Positions 1 to 8,131 of a stretch of 64,000 bases of DNA are shown here, in pieces. Both the position numbers and the translations under genes were made by a program. Below the pieces are notes generated by a model, which made no database searches, was not told the DNA's origin, and saw only the letters and a list, made by a program, of their open reading frames with translations. Each line of letters starts with the position of its first letter. Position 1 is the first letter of the stretch. The stretch is taken from assembly GCF_000740775.1 (NCBI RefSeq), contig NZ_JFGS01000016.1:1-64000 (forward strand), in the 5' to 3' direction. Origin of the DNA: Haematobacter missouriensis. Its GTDB lineage: Bacteria; Pseudomonadota; Alphaproteobacteria; Rhodobacterales; Rhodobacteraceae.

Positions 1-42
1 TCCCTGGCCGACTTCATTGGAATCCGCACGCGGTCCGCCTGA
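1..42 (+). CDS. possible 3' end of an upstream gene (partial)
   Basis: The first 42 bases read without interruption in frame 1 and end in TGA (S-L-A-D-F-I-G-I-R-T-R-S-A-stop). This could be the tail of a gene lying mostly outside the window on the same strand as the isochorismatase-like gene. Thirteen codons are too few to assign a family or to exclude chance. Confidence 0.25.
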   Translation, partial: SLADFIGIRTRSA

Positions 43-145
43 CGGCATGGTCACCCCGTCGCGGATCGCGGCGGGGCGACCCTTTCGGCACTGGTGGATG
101 CGCCACTTTCGCGGCTAGACTGGCCGCATCACGAATGGTGCTCCC

Positions 146-682
146 ATGAAGGCCCTGATCATCATCGACATGCAGATGGAGATGCAGCACCGGATCGACT
201 CCGGTGCGGATCACGTCAATCCCGATGCGCCGCTTCGGATCGTCGCCCTGTCCGACGCCTTTCGCCAGAAGGGCTGGCCGGTTGTCCATGTCCGCCACCG
301 CGATGCTGATCCTACCTCGCCCTTCCATCAAGGTGCCCCGGGCCACGCGCCCATGCCCTGCGACGATGCGCAGAAGAGCGAGCCGGTTTTTCTGAAGACC
401 ACATCCTCGGGCTTTGCCTCGACAGATCTCGCGCCCTACCTGCAGGGGAAAGGGATCTCGGACCTTGTCGTGACCGGCGCCGTGGCCGGGTTTTGCGTCA
501 ATTCGACCGTCAGGGCGGGAGCGGACCTGGGTTTCAACATGACGGTCGCGCGGGATGCTGTGATCGGCTTCGGCCTGCCCGCCGCCGGTCTGTCGGCGCG
601 CATGATCTTCGATGTGACAATGGCGCATCTCAAGGCAGATTTCGCCCGGGTGGTGGATGCCGCGGTCCTGCTGGACGAATAG
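146..682 (+). CDS. isochorismatase-fold cysteine hydrolase
   Basis: This 178-residue protein has the layout of the isochorismatase/nicotinamidase superfamily of small cytosolic amidohydrolases. The N-terminal strand ends in Asp8 (LIIIDMQ), Lys84 lies in VFLKTTSSGF, and the presumed nucleophile Cys117 lies in GAVAGFCVNSTVRAG. These three form the usual Asp-Lys-Cys triad. The length fits a single-domain member. Substrates in the family include nicotinamide, isochorismate, ureidoacrylate and carbamoyl compounds, and nothing here decides between them. It converges on cobS, and a 14-bp-stem hairpin lies between the two genes. The ATG at 146 starts directly at the first beta strand. The family call is firm and the substrate unknown. 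Confidence 0.85.
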   Translation: MKALIIIDMQMEMQHRIDSGADHVNPDAPLRIVALSDAFRQKGWPVVHVRHRDADPTSPFHQGAPGHAPMPCDDAQKSEPVFLKTTSSGFASTDLAPYLQGKGISDLVVTGAVAGFCVNSTVRAGADLGFNMTVARDAVIGFGLPAAGLSARMIFDVTMAHLKADFARVVDAAVLLDE

Positions 683-700
683 CTTTCCCGAATGCCCAAA

Positions 701-734
701 ACATAAGGCCCCGGACTGAGCCGGGGCCTTATGT
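701..734. terminator. bidirectional hairpin between converging genes
   Basis: A perfect 14-bp inverted repeat (ACATAAGGCCCCGG at 701-714, its complement at 721-734) surrounds a 6-base loop. It lies between the stop codons of the isochorismatase-like gene and cobS. It has no long T tract on the plus side, so rho-independent termination is likely but not certain. Confidence 0.7.
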
Positions 735-751
735 CGTTCCGTCGTCGCGCC

Positions 752-1723
752 TCAGGCGAGGCTCATCGACACCGCGCTTTCGGGCAGCTCCTCATCGAAG
801 CAGCGCTGGTAGAACTCCGCCACCGTCTGGCGCTCCAACTCATCACATTTGTTAAGGAAGGTGAGCCGGAAGGCATATCCGACGGAGCGGAAAATCCGCG
901 CATTCTCCGCCCAGGCGATGACGGAGCGCGGGGACATCACCGTGGACAGATCGCCGTTCATGAAGGCCGTCCGCGTCATGTCCGCCACGGTCACCATCTG
1001 GCTGATGATCTTGCGGCCTTTTTCCGTGTTGTATGTCGGGTTCTTGGCCAGCACGATCGCCACCTCCGCATCGTGCGACAGGTAGTTCAGCGTGGCGACG
1101 AGGCTCCAGCGGTCCATCTGGCCCTGGTTGATCTGCTGGGTGCCATGATAGAGGCCGGTCGTATCGCCCAGACCCACTGTGTTCGCGGTGGAGAAGATGC
1201 GGAAATAAGGGTGCGGTGTGATGACCTCGTTCTGGTCGAGCAACGTGAGCTTGCCGTCGGTTTCAAGCACCCGCTGGATCACGAACATCACATCCGCGCG
1301 TCCCGCGTCATATTCGTCGAACACGATTGCGGTCGGGTTGCGGAGCGCCCAGGGGAGTATTCCCTCCTGAAACACCGTCACCTGCTTTCCGTCGACCAAC
1401 TTGATCGCGTCCTTGCCGATCAGGTCGATCCGGCTGATGTGGCTGTCGAGATTGACCCGCACGCAAGGCCAGTTGAGGCGCGCGGAGACTTGTTCGATAT
1501 GTGTCGACTTGCCCGTGCCGTGATAGCCTTGGATCATTACGCGGCGGTTGTACTGAAAACCCGCAAGGATCGCGAGCGTCGTATCAGGGTCGAACTTGTA
1601 GGTAGGGTCGAGCGTCGGCACGCGGTCGGTGGCTTCGGCGAAACCCTTCACCACCATGTCGCTGTCGATCCCGAAGACTTCGCGGACCGAGATTTCCTCG
1701 GTGGGTTTCGCATTCACGTCCAT
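752..1723 (-). CDS. cobS: cobaltochelatase subunit CobS (AAA+ ATPase)
   Basis: This 323-residue AAA+ ATPase matches CobS, the motor subunit that works with CobT and CobN to insert cobalt into hydrogenobyrinate a,c-diamide in aerobic cobalamin synthesis. Walker A is GYHGTGKST (66-74) and Walker B is IVFDEYDA (133-140). The N-terminal [14 protein letters not shown] stretch and the total length are typical of CobS. Translation starts at the ATG complementary to 1721-1723. In relatives cobS is normally followed by cobT. Here the next gene downstream is a convergent hydrolase, so cobT is not adjacent and the subunit genes must be separated if the pathway is complete. Upstream lies a divergent SDR gene. 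Confidence 0.93.
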   Translation of the reverse strand: MDVNAKPTEEISVREVFGIDSDMVVKGFAEATDRVPTLDPTYKFDPDTTLAILAGFQYNRRVMIQGYHGTGKSTHIEQVSARLNWPCVRVNLDSHISRIDLIGKDAIKLVDGKQVTVFQEGILPWALRNPTAIVFDEYDAGRADVMFVIQRVLETDGKLTLLDQNEVITPHPYFRIFSTANTVGLGDTTGLYHGTQQINQGQMDRWSLVATLNYLSHDAEVAIVLAKNPTYNTEKGRKIISQMVTVADMTRTAFMNGDLSTVMSPRSVIAWAENARIFRSVGYAFRLTFLNKCDELERQTVAEFYQRCFDEELPESAVSMSLA

Positions 1724-1886
1724 CGTTCTGCCCTGCGCTTGCGAGGCTCATTGCCCCAGACCCGGGGGAGCATAACGGACCATGCGGCGAGAACAAGTGC
1801 GCCCCCGACACGGAACAGCTTCCCGTGACAGCCGTTTCCCGACTGACGGGCTTTTGGTGGCCCGGGTTGAAACGGAGAGATCACCC

Positions 1887-2651
1887 ATGGCACGCTTCGA
1901 CGGCAAGACGGTTATCGTGACGGGCGCAAGTTCCGGTATCGGGCTCGCCACTGCACGGCGCTTTTCTGAAGAGGGCGCCAACGTGGTTCTGGTTGCCCGC
2001 GACGAGGAGGCGTTGGCGGGGGCGGCGAAGGACTTGGACCAGGCGCGAACCCTTACATTTTCCGGGGATATCAGCCGCGAGCCGGATGTCATTTCCATCG
2101 CGGATGCGGCGGTGGCGCGTTTCGGAAGGATCGATGTCCTTTGCAACAATGCGGGGATCGGCATGAACGGCCGCATAGATGAAATGAGCCTCGAGGATTG
2201 GCGCAAGGTCATCGATATCGATCTGACTGGTGTTTTCCTGATGAGCCGTGCGGTCTGGCCGCAACTGGAGAAGGTGCGGGGGGCGGTGGTCAATACCTCC
2301 TCCGTTTCCGGTCTCGGCGGCGATTGGGGCATGTTCGCCTACAACGCGGCAAAGGGCGGGGTGAGCAACATGACCCGTGCGCTGGCGCTGGACGCGCGGG
2401 ATTCGGGCATCCGTGTCAACGGCGTGGCCCCCGCGCTCACCCGCACCGGTATGACTGAAGAGATGATGGGCGATGAAGCGCTGGTTCAGAAATTCCTTGA
2501 GCGGATCCCGCTGGGACGGGTCGGGGAGCCGGAGGATGTCGCCGCTGTCATCGCCTTTCTCGCCTCCGATGATGCGCGATTCGTGAACGGCGTCATCATC
2601 CCCGTCGATGGCGGGATGCACGCCTCCAACGGGCAGCCTCCGCAGGCCTGA
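1887..2651 (+). CDS. SDR family NAD(P)-dependent oxidoreductase
   Basis: This is a classical short-chain dehydrogenase/reductase of 254 residues. The cofactor motif TGASSGIG spans 12-19, NNAG spans 87-90, the catalytic Ser lies in NTSSVSG (about 138-141), and Tyr152/Lys156 form the YxxxK pair. The C-terminal half has the usual DPG-like ending (IPVDGGM). A longer reading frame begins upstream at 1782, but the ATG at 1887 is preceded by a good ribosome site (ACGGAGAG) and begins exactly at the Rossmann fold. The substrate cannot be read from sequence. It is divergent from cobS and converges closely on the J-domain gene (4 bases between stops), so it sits inside the usual cobS/J-domain neighbourhood. 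Confidence 0.9.
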   Translation: MARFDGKTVIVTGASSGIGLATARRFSEEGANVVLVARDEEALAGAAKDLDQARTLTFSGDISREPDVISIADAAVARFGRIDVLCNNAGIGMNGRIDEMSLEDWRKVIDIDLTGVFLMSRAVWPQLEKVRGAVVNTSSVSGLGGDWGMFAYNAAKGGVSNMTRALALDARDSGIRVNGVAPALTRTGMTEEMMGDEALVQKFLERIPLGRVGEPEDVAAVIAFLASDDARFVNGVIIPVDGGMHASNGQPPQA

Positions 2652-2654
2652 AAC

Positions 2655-3287
2655 TCAGTCTCGGAAGTGGCGGCTATCCTTGATCTGGTCCCAGGCCCAG
2701 ACGACCTCCTGCAACCGGTCCTCGTCGGAGCGGTTGCCACCGTTCATGTCCGGGTGCAGGTCCTTGACGAGACTCTTGTATTGCTTGCGGATTTCCAGAC
2801 GGCTCCAATGGTCCTTGGCCTCGAGGATCTCCAGAGCCTTCCGCTCCGTCGGCGGCAGCTTCCGCGTGATGCCTGAAGTAGGCGATTTGGATTGCGTGGC
2901 TTTCTCGCCAAGAACCTCAAACGGGTCGTCGATGCCAAGCCGCGCCCACGCCTTCGCTTCCTCGGTGCGCTGCGCAAAAGGCTTGGTCTCCCGGCCCCAC
3001 ACCCGATCGCTGTCCATCATGCGCTGAAACTCCTCCTCCGTGGTGGAGGAGAAGAAATTCCACTTCAGGTTGTATTCCCTGACATGCTCCTTGCAGAACC
3101 AGAGATACTCGTCGAGGTGGTCGGGTGATTTCGGGGCACGGTATTGTCCGGCTTCTGTGCAACCCGGGTGGTCGCAGCCCCGTTGTGAGGTTTCGAATGC
3201 GCCGGACATCCCCCGCCGACCACGGGTGCGGCGCTTCTTGTCCGTCGAAACACGAATGTCGAACTCAAAAGGGGGGCGGTTTGACAT
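2655..3287 (-). CDS. J-domain (DnaJ-like) protein with N-terminal Cys cluster
   Basis: This 210-residue protein carries a J domain at its C-terminus (about 152-205), with the HPD tripeptide at 178-180 that stimulates the Hsp70 DnaK ATPase. It is not full DnaJ: the Gly/Phe region, CxxCxGxG zinc repeats and substrate-binding domains are absent. The N-terminal part has Cys38, Cys43, Cys65 and His68 (CDHPGC, WFCKEH), which may form a small metal site; that is inference. It is divergent from bolA, an arrangement commonly seen in Rhodobacterales near cobS. A role as a specialised co-chaperone is likely, but no client can be named. Confidence 0.88.
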   Translation of the reverse strand: MSNRPPFEFDIRVSTDKKRRTRGRRGMSGAFETSQRGCDHPGCTEAGQYRAPKSPDHLDEYLWFCKEHVREYNLKWNFFSSTTEEEFQRMMDSDRVWGRETKPFAQRTEEAKAWARLGIDDPFEVLGEKATQSKSPTSGITRKLPPTERKALEILEAKDHWSRLEIRKQYKSLVKDLHPDMNGGNRSDEDRLQEVVWAWDQIKDSRHFRD

Positions 3288-3359
3288 GGGGGTACCTTTT
3301 CGACTCGGGCCGACGAGTTTAGAGTTTTTGCAGCGCGATTGAAGGGGTTGACATCAAAA

Positions 3360-3617
3360 ATGGCGCTTACTGACGAAATCCAGACCCGGCTTGAGGCGGC
3401 TTTCCGCCCCCGACGCCTTTCGGTGGAGGATGAAAGCGAAAGCCACCGCGGCCATTCCGGCTGGCGGGAGGGCGGAGAAACGCATTTTGCCGTAACGATG
3501 GAAGCCGAAGACCTCGGCCCGCTCTCACGTGTTGAGCGGCATCGGGCCGTTCATTCCGCACTTGGACCGGACCTCATCGCCCGGATCCATGCCCTCCGCC
3601 TGACGCTCTCCGCCTGA
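3360..3617 (+). CDS. BolA family protein
   Basis: An 85-residue protein with the BolA fold (class II KH-like). The N-terminal helix is DEIQTRLEAAF, then SVEDESESHRGH carries the conserved His, and the THFAV strand and ERHRAVHSAL helix follow. BolA proteins work with monothiol glutaredoxins in Fe-S cluster and iron signalling; no glutaredoxin gene is adjacent here. The ATG at 3360 is chosen because GAAGGGG precedes it and the family starts with a short MALTDEI-like sequence. An in-frame TTG at 3339 would add seven residues. It is divergent from the J-domain gene and ends 3 bases before the stop of the convergent DUF4177-like gene. Confidence 0.9.
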   Translation: MALTDEIQTRLEAAFRPRRLSVEDESESHRGHSGWREGGETHFAVTMEAEDLGPLSRVERHRAVHSALGPDLIARIHALRLTLSA

Positions 3618-3620
3618 AAA

Positions 3621-4067
3621 CTATGGCTGCCGCGGCTCCGTAGGGCGATCGGCAACGATGCGCGGCGTGGACCCTTCGGGCGCGCTGGTGACCAGCGTGG
3701 GCTTCTGCTGCTCTGCCAGAGGCAGGGAGGGAGTCTGCGACTCGGGCTTTTCGCGGCCCCAGAGGCGCTGAACCATGCGGACGTCGGGCCGCGCGGCCGG
3801 AGAAATCTCCTGAGGCATCGCCGGAGCCTCCTCTCGGAGCCTGCGGAAAACCAGCAGGGTCTGAAAGGAACTCCGCGCGCGGGACAGGAGGCCGCGGGGT
3901 TCTTCAAGGGGCAGAGTGTCGGCTCGCAGATATTCCCATCCATCCGCCGCCATCCTATTCATGACGTCGGAAACGGTAACGGCCAGCTTTTCATCGGGCC
4001 GTTTGACCCCTTTGATCTTTGCAGGGCGGGAGGGGGCGGGAAGCGCCCTGTACTCGTACCGTGACAT
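3621..4067 (-). CDS. DUF4177-like hypothetical protein
   Basis: A 148-residue protein of two parts. Residues 1-80 begin YEYRALPAP and contain MNRMAADGWEYLRADTLP, the pattern of the DUF4177 family of small proteins (Tyr-rich first strand, then a DGWEY turn). Residues 80-148 are Pro/Ala-rich, of low complexity and probably disordered. No enzyme motif, signal peptide or membrane segment is visible. It is convergent with bolA, and this placement is familiar in Rhodobacterales. The function is unknown. Confidence 0.75.
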   Translation of the reverse strand: MSRYEYRALPAPSRPAKIKGVKRPDEKLAVTVSDVMNRMAADGWEYLRADTLPLEEPRGLLSRARSSFQTLLVFRRLREEAPAMPQEISPAARPDVRMVQRLWGREKPESQTPSLPLAEQQKPTLVTSAPEGSTPRIVADRPTEPRQP

Positions 4068-4245
4068 ACGTTCCTCGTTCGTGAATCACGCGCGACGAGG
4101 CGCGCCTAGGCCGCGTAGGCTAGCAGATGTGTCCGCCATGCGCGAGTTTCAAGCTGCAAAGAGCCGTCGTGGGCCGGCCGCGACTCTCAACATCTGGCGA
4201 AGAAAGAATTTTCTTAAAATGTTCACCCAGGCGACACGAATCATG

Positions 4246-4275
4246 TTGAAATGCTCCCAACTTAAGCAATAATGA
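4246..4275 (+). promoter_or_regulatory. putative sigma70-type promoter of the candidate RNA
   Basis: TTGAAA at 4246-4251 is followed by TAATGA at 4270-4275 (spacer 18), or by AATAAT at 4268-4273 (spacer 16). The surrounding 80 bases are clearly AT-richer than the neighbourhood. Initiation near 4280 would give a transcript of roughly 280 bases ending at the terminator at 4560. Confidence 0.4.
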
Positions 4276-4280
4276 AACTC

Positions 4281-4560
4281 ATGGACGCGATGATCAGGCG
4301 TGTTGGGAGGCTCGCCGGATCATCTGGGTGGAGGTGATGTTTGTTGTCACTTCCATCCGCAGCTCCCGCTTCGCTCACCCGGATAGCGTCGCGGGAGCAG
4401 TAAAGAGGTCGCGGTGGGGAACTATCGCGATAGGCGGCGTCGGAGGCGTAACCTCCGAGAGTGGAGCGTAACGGCAGGGGAGCGGATCCGTTATGTGGAG
4501 CCTCGGTGAAATGTCCTCGACGTAGCGAGGAACGGCGGCCATAGGCCGCCGTTTCCTTTT
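4281..4560 (+). ncRNA. candidate structured non-coding RNA (family not recognised)
   Basis: Four hairpins and a terminator follow one another. Hairpin 1 pairs 4326-4337 with 4347-4358 (12 bp including two G-U pairs, which suggests an RNA on this strand). Hairpin 2 pairs 4362-4369 with 4391-4398 and 4372-4375 with 4385-4388. Hairpin 3 pairs 4440-4446 with 4452-4458. Hairpin 4 pairs 4515-4519 with 4526-4530. The terminator pairs 4531-4540 with 4544-4553 and is followed by TCCTTTT. The loop of hairpin 2 (CACCCGGAT, 4376-4384) can also pair with ATCTGGGTG (4322-4330), which would compete with hairpin 1. It does not show the signature sequences of RNase P RNA, SRP RNA or tmRNA. 6S RNA cannot be excluded by eye. 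The 5' end is inferred from the promoter. Confidence 0.5.
4531..4560 (+). terminator. intrinsic terminator of the candidate RNA
   Basis: A perfect 10-bp stem (AACGGCGGCC / GGCCGCCGTT) with a 3-base loop is followed by TCCTTTT. The T tract is on the plus side only, so it terminates plus-strand transcription, yet no plus-strand protein gene precedes it. Confidence 0.85.
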
Positions 4561-4810
4561 GAGCACATGATCCAAAGAGATAATTATCAGCAGCCTGGCC
4601 GCCGCGGGTGTCATCTTGAATTCTTGCCGGGGAGGAGACGCCTGAATGCTCTGTCGGTTAAGATCAGGTCCGGCATCGCGCCGAATCCATTGGCTGATGA
4701 AGGTCGAATATCCATTGAAGGACAGAAAGTCGGCCCGGCCATGAGCCAAAGCGTGCGGCTCCCGCGGTGATCTCCGCTTGAACACACCCCGAGATGTTTT
4801 CGGCAGCCCG

Positions 4811-4947
4811 CTAACAGGCTGCTGAAAAAGGCTCTTTCGGCCCGTGTTGGGGCGGAAATCGTTCGCTATCTGGCTGGAAATTCATATACTTTTGGGCTGA
4901 TTTTCCGATTTCCGGCACGTAGAACTTCAGGGCGTTCTAGCAGCCTG
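4811..4947. repeat. MITE-like inverted-repeat element, copy A
   Basis: It begins CTAACAGGCTGCTGAAAAAG and ends CTAGCAGCCTG, a partly decayed inverted repeat. The interior shares ATCGTTCG, a TGGCTGGAAATTCATAT-like segment and TTTTCCGATTTCCGG with copies B (14234) and D (34302). It has no coding capacity. The CTAA at its left edge fits a YTAR target site as used by some IS5-group elements. Confidence 0.7.
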
Positions 4948-4996
4948 CCGACTGTATCGGGCAACGCTCCCACGGGCCGTGACCCGCGGGTTCGGC

Positions 4997-6508
4997 CTAG
5001 AGTCCGAGTTTCTGCGCCACCAGCGCGTTCACGGCGGCAGGATTGGCCTTGCCGCCTGTCGCCTTCATCACCTGTCCAACGAACCAGCCCGCCAGTTTGG
5101 GGTTCTGTTTGGCCTTTTCCACCTGCGCCGGATTGGCTGCGATTATCTCGTCCACGGCGACTTCGATCGCGCCGGTGTCGGTCACCTGCTTCATTCCCCG
5201 CGATTCGACGATCTCCGCCGGATCGCCGCCTTCGGTCCAGAGGATCTCGAACAGATCCTTGGCGATCTTGCTGGAGATGGTCTCATTCGCCAGAAGGTCG
5301 AGAATCCCGGCGAGCTGCACGGCGGAAACCGGGCTATCCGAGATACTCAGCCCCTCCTTGTTCAGCCGGCCGAAAAGCTCGTTGATGACCCAGTTCGCGG
5401 CCTGCTTGCCATCCCGACCAGCGGCGACGGCCTCGAAAAACAACGCGTTTTCCGTCTCGGCGGTGAGAACGCTGGCGTCGTAGTCCGTCACACCGAAATC
5501 GGCGATGAAACGCGCCTTCTTGGCGTCGGGCAATTCCGGCATCGCGGCGGCGATGTCATCAACCCATGCCTGCTCGATCTCCAGCGGCAGAAGATCCGGG
5601 TCGGGGAAGTAGCGGTAGTCGTGCGCCTCTTCCTTCGACCGCATGGAGCGGGTCTCGCCCTTGTCAGGGTCGTAAAGCCGGGTCTCCTGATCGACCTTTC
5701 CGCCGTCTTCCAGAATGGCGATCTGGCGACGGGCCTCGTAGTCGATAGCCTGCTGGATGAAGCGCATGGAGTTCATGTTCTTGATCTCGCAGCGGGTGCC
5801 GAGATGAGAGAAATCCTGCGTTGCCTGATATTTCTCGTATTGCCCGGGCCGGCAGACGGAGACGTTCACATCCGCGCGCAGGTTGCCGTTCTGCATGTTG
5901 CCGTCACAGGTGCCCAGATACCGAAGGATCTGACGCAGCTTCATGACATAGGCGGCTGCCTCCTCCGGTCCGCGGATATCGGGGCGGGAAACGATCTCCA
6001 TCAGCGCCACACCGGTCCGATTCAGGTCCACGAAGGACATGTTCGGATCCATGTCGTGGATCGATTTGCCTGCGTCCTGCTCCACGTGGATGCGCTCGAT
6101 CCGCACGCGCCGCGCGATGCCGGGGGACATCTCCACCCAGACCTCGCCCTCGCCGACAAGCGGGTGATAGAGCTGGCTGATCTGATAGCCCTGCGGCAGG
6201 TCCGGGTAGAAGTAGTTCTTCCGGTCGAAGGCCGAACGCAGGTTGATTTTCGCCTTGAGACCGAGACCGGTCAGCACCGCCTGACGGATGCAGAATTCGT
6301 TCAGCACCGGCAGCATTCCCGGCATAGCTGCGTCGATGAAGCTCACATGGCTGTTCGGTTCCGCGCCGAAGCCAGTGGACGCGCCGGAAAACAGCTTGGC
6401 CTCAGACGCGATCTGCGCGTGGATCTCCATCCCGATGACCAGCTCCCATTCGCCGGTCGCGCCATGGATCACCTTGGGTTCGGGCGGGGCGGGGACTGTG
6501 TCCAGCAT
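4997..6508 (-). CDS. gatB: Asp-tRNA(Asn)/Glu-tRNA(Gln) amidotransferase subunit B
   Basis: This 503-residue protein is GatB, the kinase and tRNA-binding subunit of GatCAB. GatCAB phosphorylates and amidates misacylated Glu-tRNA(Gln) and Asp-tRNA(Asn). Recognisable parts are [12 protein letters not shown] near the N-terminus, [16 protein letters not shown], the HVEQDAGKS stretch, [17 protein letters not shown] and the C-terminal GatB/YqeY helical domain ending [20 protein letters not shown]. The length is normal. gatA and gatC are not adjacent. Start is the ATG complementary to 6506-6508, preceded on its strand by an AAGGAGG-like site. Confidence 0.97.
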   Translation of the reverse strand: MLDTVPAPPEPKVIHGATGEWELVIGMEIHAQIASEAKLFSGASTGFGAEPNSHVSFIDAAMPGMLPVLNEFCIRQAVLTGLGLKAKINLRSAFDRKNYFYPDLPQGYQISQLYHPLVGEGEVWVEMSPGIARRVRIERIHVEQDAGKSIHDMDPNMSFVDLNRTGVALMEIVSRPDIRGPEEAAAYVMKLRQILRYLGTCDGNMQNGNLRADVNVSVCRPGQYEKYQATQDFSHLGTRCEIKNMNSMRFIQQAIDYEARRQIAILEDGGKVDQETRLYDPDKGETRSMRSKEEAHDYRYFPDPDLLPLEIEQAWVDDIAAAMPELPDAKKARFIADFGVTDYDASVLTAETENALFFEAVAAGRDGKQAANWVINELFGRLNKEGLSISDSPVSAVQLAGILDLLANETISSKIAKDLFEILWTEGGDPAEIVESRGMKQVTDTGAIEVAVDEIIAANPAQVEKAKQNPKLAGWFVGQVMKATGGKANPAAVNALVAQKLGL

Positions 6509-6656
6509 CTTGGCCTCCTTGGTCTCGGGATCTTCGCGTTACACGAAAGGCGGGGGAAATGTGCAAGGGGAAAAGCAACCGTTGAGGCCGTGCCATGCAG
6601 GAACTTCTCGTTTCGGGGTCCGTTTAGAGAGGGACACAACGAAAGGAGAGTCCCCG

Positions 6657-7214
6657 ATGACCGATATCAGCAAAGCCCGGATCGCCATTCTTGCCACCGA
6701 CGGATTTGAGCAGTCGGAGCTTGAAGTGCCGCTGAATGAACTGCGTCAACGTGGCGCACAAGTCGAGGTCGTCACCCCGGAAGGCAAGGCAATCCGCGGT
6801 TGGAAAGATGGCAACTGGACGAATGAGATCAAGGCTGACAGGGAGCTGGAGGAAGTGACAGAGAGCGATTACGATGCGCTCGTGCTTCCAGGCGGTGTCA
6901 TCAATCCCGACAAACTGCGCACGAACCGGCGTGCCGTTGATCTGGTCAAGGCCTTTGTACGGGAAGGGAAGGTCGTTGCCGCGATCTGTCACGGGCCATG
7001 GATGCTGGTGGAGGCTGATGCAGTCCGCGGGCGTAACGTGACCTCCTACAAGTCGATCATGACAGACATGAAGAATGCCGGCGGCCATTGGTCCGACGAG
7101 GCTGTCGTGACCGATCAGGGCATCATCACATCCCGTTCCCCTGATGATCTGGAGCCGTTCGTTTCAAAGATCGTTGAGGAGGTCCGGGAGGGGAAACACC
7201 AGCGCGCGGCCTGA
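6657..7214 (+). CDS. DJ-1/PfpI family protein (YhbO-like)
   Basis: A 185-residue class I glutamine-amidotransferase-like protein of the PfpI/YhbO group, linked in the literature to deglycase, protease or stress roles that are still debated. Glu18 (DGFEQSE) and the nucleophile-elbow Cys111-His112 (AAICHGP) form the active site; LVLPGG and VTSYKSI are also typical. The ATG at 6657 is preceded by GAAAGGAGAG, so the much longer upstream open frame is not used. It is divergent from gatB and followed by a perfect GC-rich hairpin at 7225-7248. Confidence 0.93.
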   Translation: MTDISKARIAILATDGFEQSELEVPLNELRQRGAQVEVVTPEGKAIRGWKDGNWTNEIKADRELEEVTESDYDALVLPGGVINPDKLRTNRRAVDLVKAFVREGKVVAAICHGPWMLVEADAVRGRNVTSYKSIMTDMKNAGGHWSDEAVVTDQGIITSRSPDDLEPFVSKIVEEVREGKHQRAA

Positions 7215-7224
7215 ACTTGTCGGG

Positions 7225-7248
7225 GCGGTGGCGGGTATCCGCCACCGC
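7225..7248 (+). terminator. GC-rich hairpin after the PfpI-like gene
   Basis: A perfect 10-bp stem (GCGGTGGCGG / CCGCCACCGC) with loop GTAT lies 10 bases after the stop codon. No T tract follows, so it could stabilise the 3' end or act weakly as a terminator. Confidence 0.5.
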
Positions 7249-7365
7249 GGCCGGGGTGTCGGCGGTTGACCGCCGATAGCAATCTCAAGTGGTTGCGGGA
7301 AGGGCCGGTTCCATCGCAGGGTCCGCGCGCCGGACGATCTGGTTCGGTGCAGCGCTCCCGGTCCA

Positions 7366-7944
7366 ATGCCTGTCACGTCCTTTCGCAGTCTCCTCATCGC
7401 GGCGCTGGTGATGTTGCCGCTTGCCGCTTGTTCCACGCCACAGTCCGTCGAAGTGCCCACCGCACTCCCGGTCGCGCAGTGGGACCACCGGCCGGAAGCG
7501 ACGAAATGGACAAAATCCACCCTTAATGCGCTGAAGGCGGAAGGGGCGGTCCTGCTTTCCGCTGTGCCGGATGATGTGGAGGATTTCTGCCCCGGTTATC
7601 GCACCGCGTCCACTGAGGAGCGGAGCGCCTTCTGGACCGGGCTGTTCTCCTCCATTGCGCGGTATGAGAGCACGTGGAATCCTGAAGCGAAGGGCGGTGG
7701 TGGCCGCTACCTTGGCCTGATGCAGATTTCTCCCACGACGGCTCGTTACGTCGGGTGTGACGAGACGGCGAGCGGTCTTTATGACGGGGCGAGCAATCTC
7801 GCCTGCGCGGTGAAGATCGCGGCCCGGAAAGCCGATCGGGCTGGTGTCGCCGAGGTGGTGTCGGACTGGGGTCCGATGCACGATCCTGCGAAGCGTGCCC
7901 AGATCTCCAAATGGACCCGCACCCAGGCTTACTGTCAGGTTTGA
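7366..7944 (+). CDS. lytic transglycosylase-like lipoprotein
   Basis: A 192-residue predicted lipoprotein. An N-terminal hydrophobic segment ends in the lipobox L-A-A-C (Cys22). The rest resembles an SLT-type lytic transglycosylase: FWTGLFSSIARYESTWNP contains the likely catalytic Glu101, followed by YLGLMQISPTTARYVGC. Such enzymes cleave peptidoglycan with formation of 1,6-anhydro-MurNAc at the outer membrane inner face. It is shorter than most SLT proteins, so substrate range or activity may be restricted. The ATG at 7366 has no strong ribosome site but places the signal peptide correctly. The neighbouring genes give no further hint. Confidence 0.82.
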   Translation: MPVTSFRSLLIAALVMLPLAACSTPQSVEVPTALPVAQWDHRPEATKWTKSTLNALKAEGAVLLSAVPDDVEDFCPGYRTASTEERSAFWTGLFSSIARYESTWNPEAKGGGGRYLGLMQISPTTARYVGCDETASGLYDGASNLACAVKIAARKADRAGVAEVVSDWGPMHDPAKRAQISKWTRTQAYCQV

Positions 7945-8131
7945 GGCTGCAGAGGCCGCGGCGCTCTCGCAGGGAGTGATGATTCCTCCCCGCTTTCCCG
8001 CGCGTCACGTAGTGTCGCCACTGACCGGGCGAACGGGCCTCTCTAAGCCTTCCCTTGCGAAGAAGACACGCTTCTCCGGCGTTGGGATGGAGCGAGTCGA
8101 GGACGCCCGGCCTGAGCGGCAGGGCGGATTT

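Larger units (their letters stand above)
4068..4996. other. 929-bp region without a convincing protein gene
   Basis: Between the DUF4177-like gene and gatB no reading frame looks like a real protein. The region holds an AT-rich promoter-like segment (about 4200-4280), a series of hairpins ending in an intrinsic terminator (4281-4560), an undistinguished stretch (4561-4810) and an inverted-repeat element (4811-4947). A 136-codon open frame on the minus strand (4375-4785) runs straight through the terminator and hairpins and has no family signature. Confidence 0.7.

Noticed and set aside
4375-4785. 136-codon minus-strand open frame in the RNA region
   Set aside because: It runs through the terminator and two hairpins on the other strand, has no family signature, and its GC skew is unlike neighbouring genes. 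It cannot be fully excluded.
4979-6709. 576-codon plus-strand open frame over gatB
   Set aside because: It is a shadow of gatB; the composition is typical of antisense frames and it has no domain.
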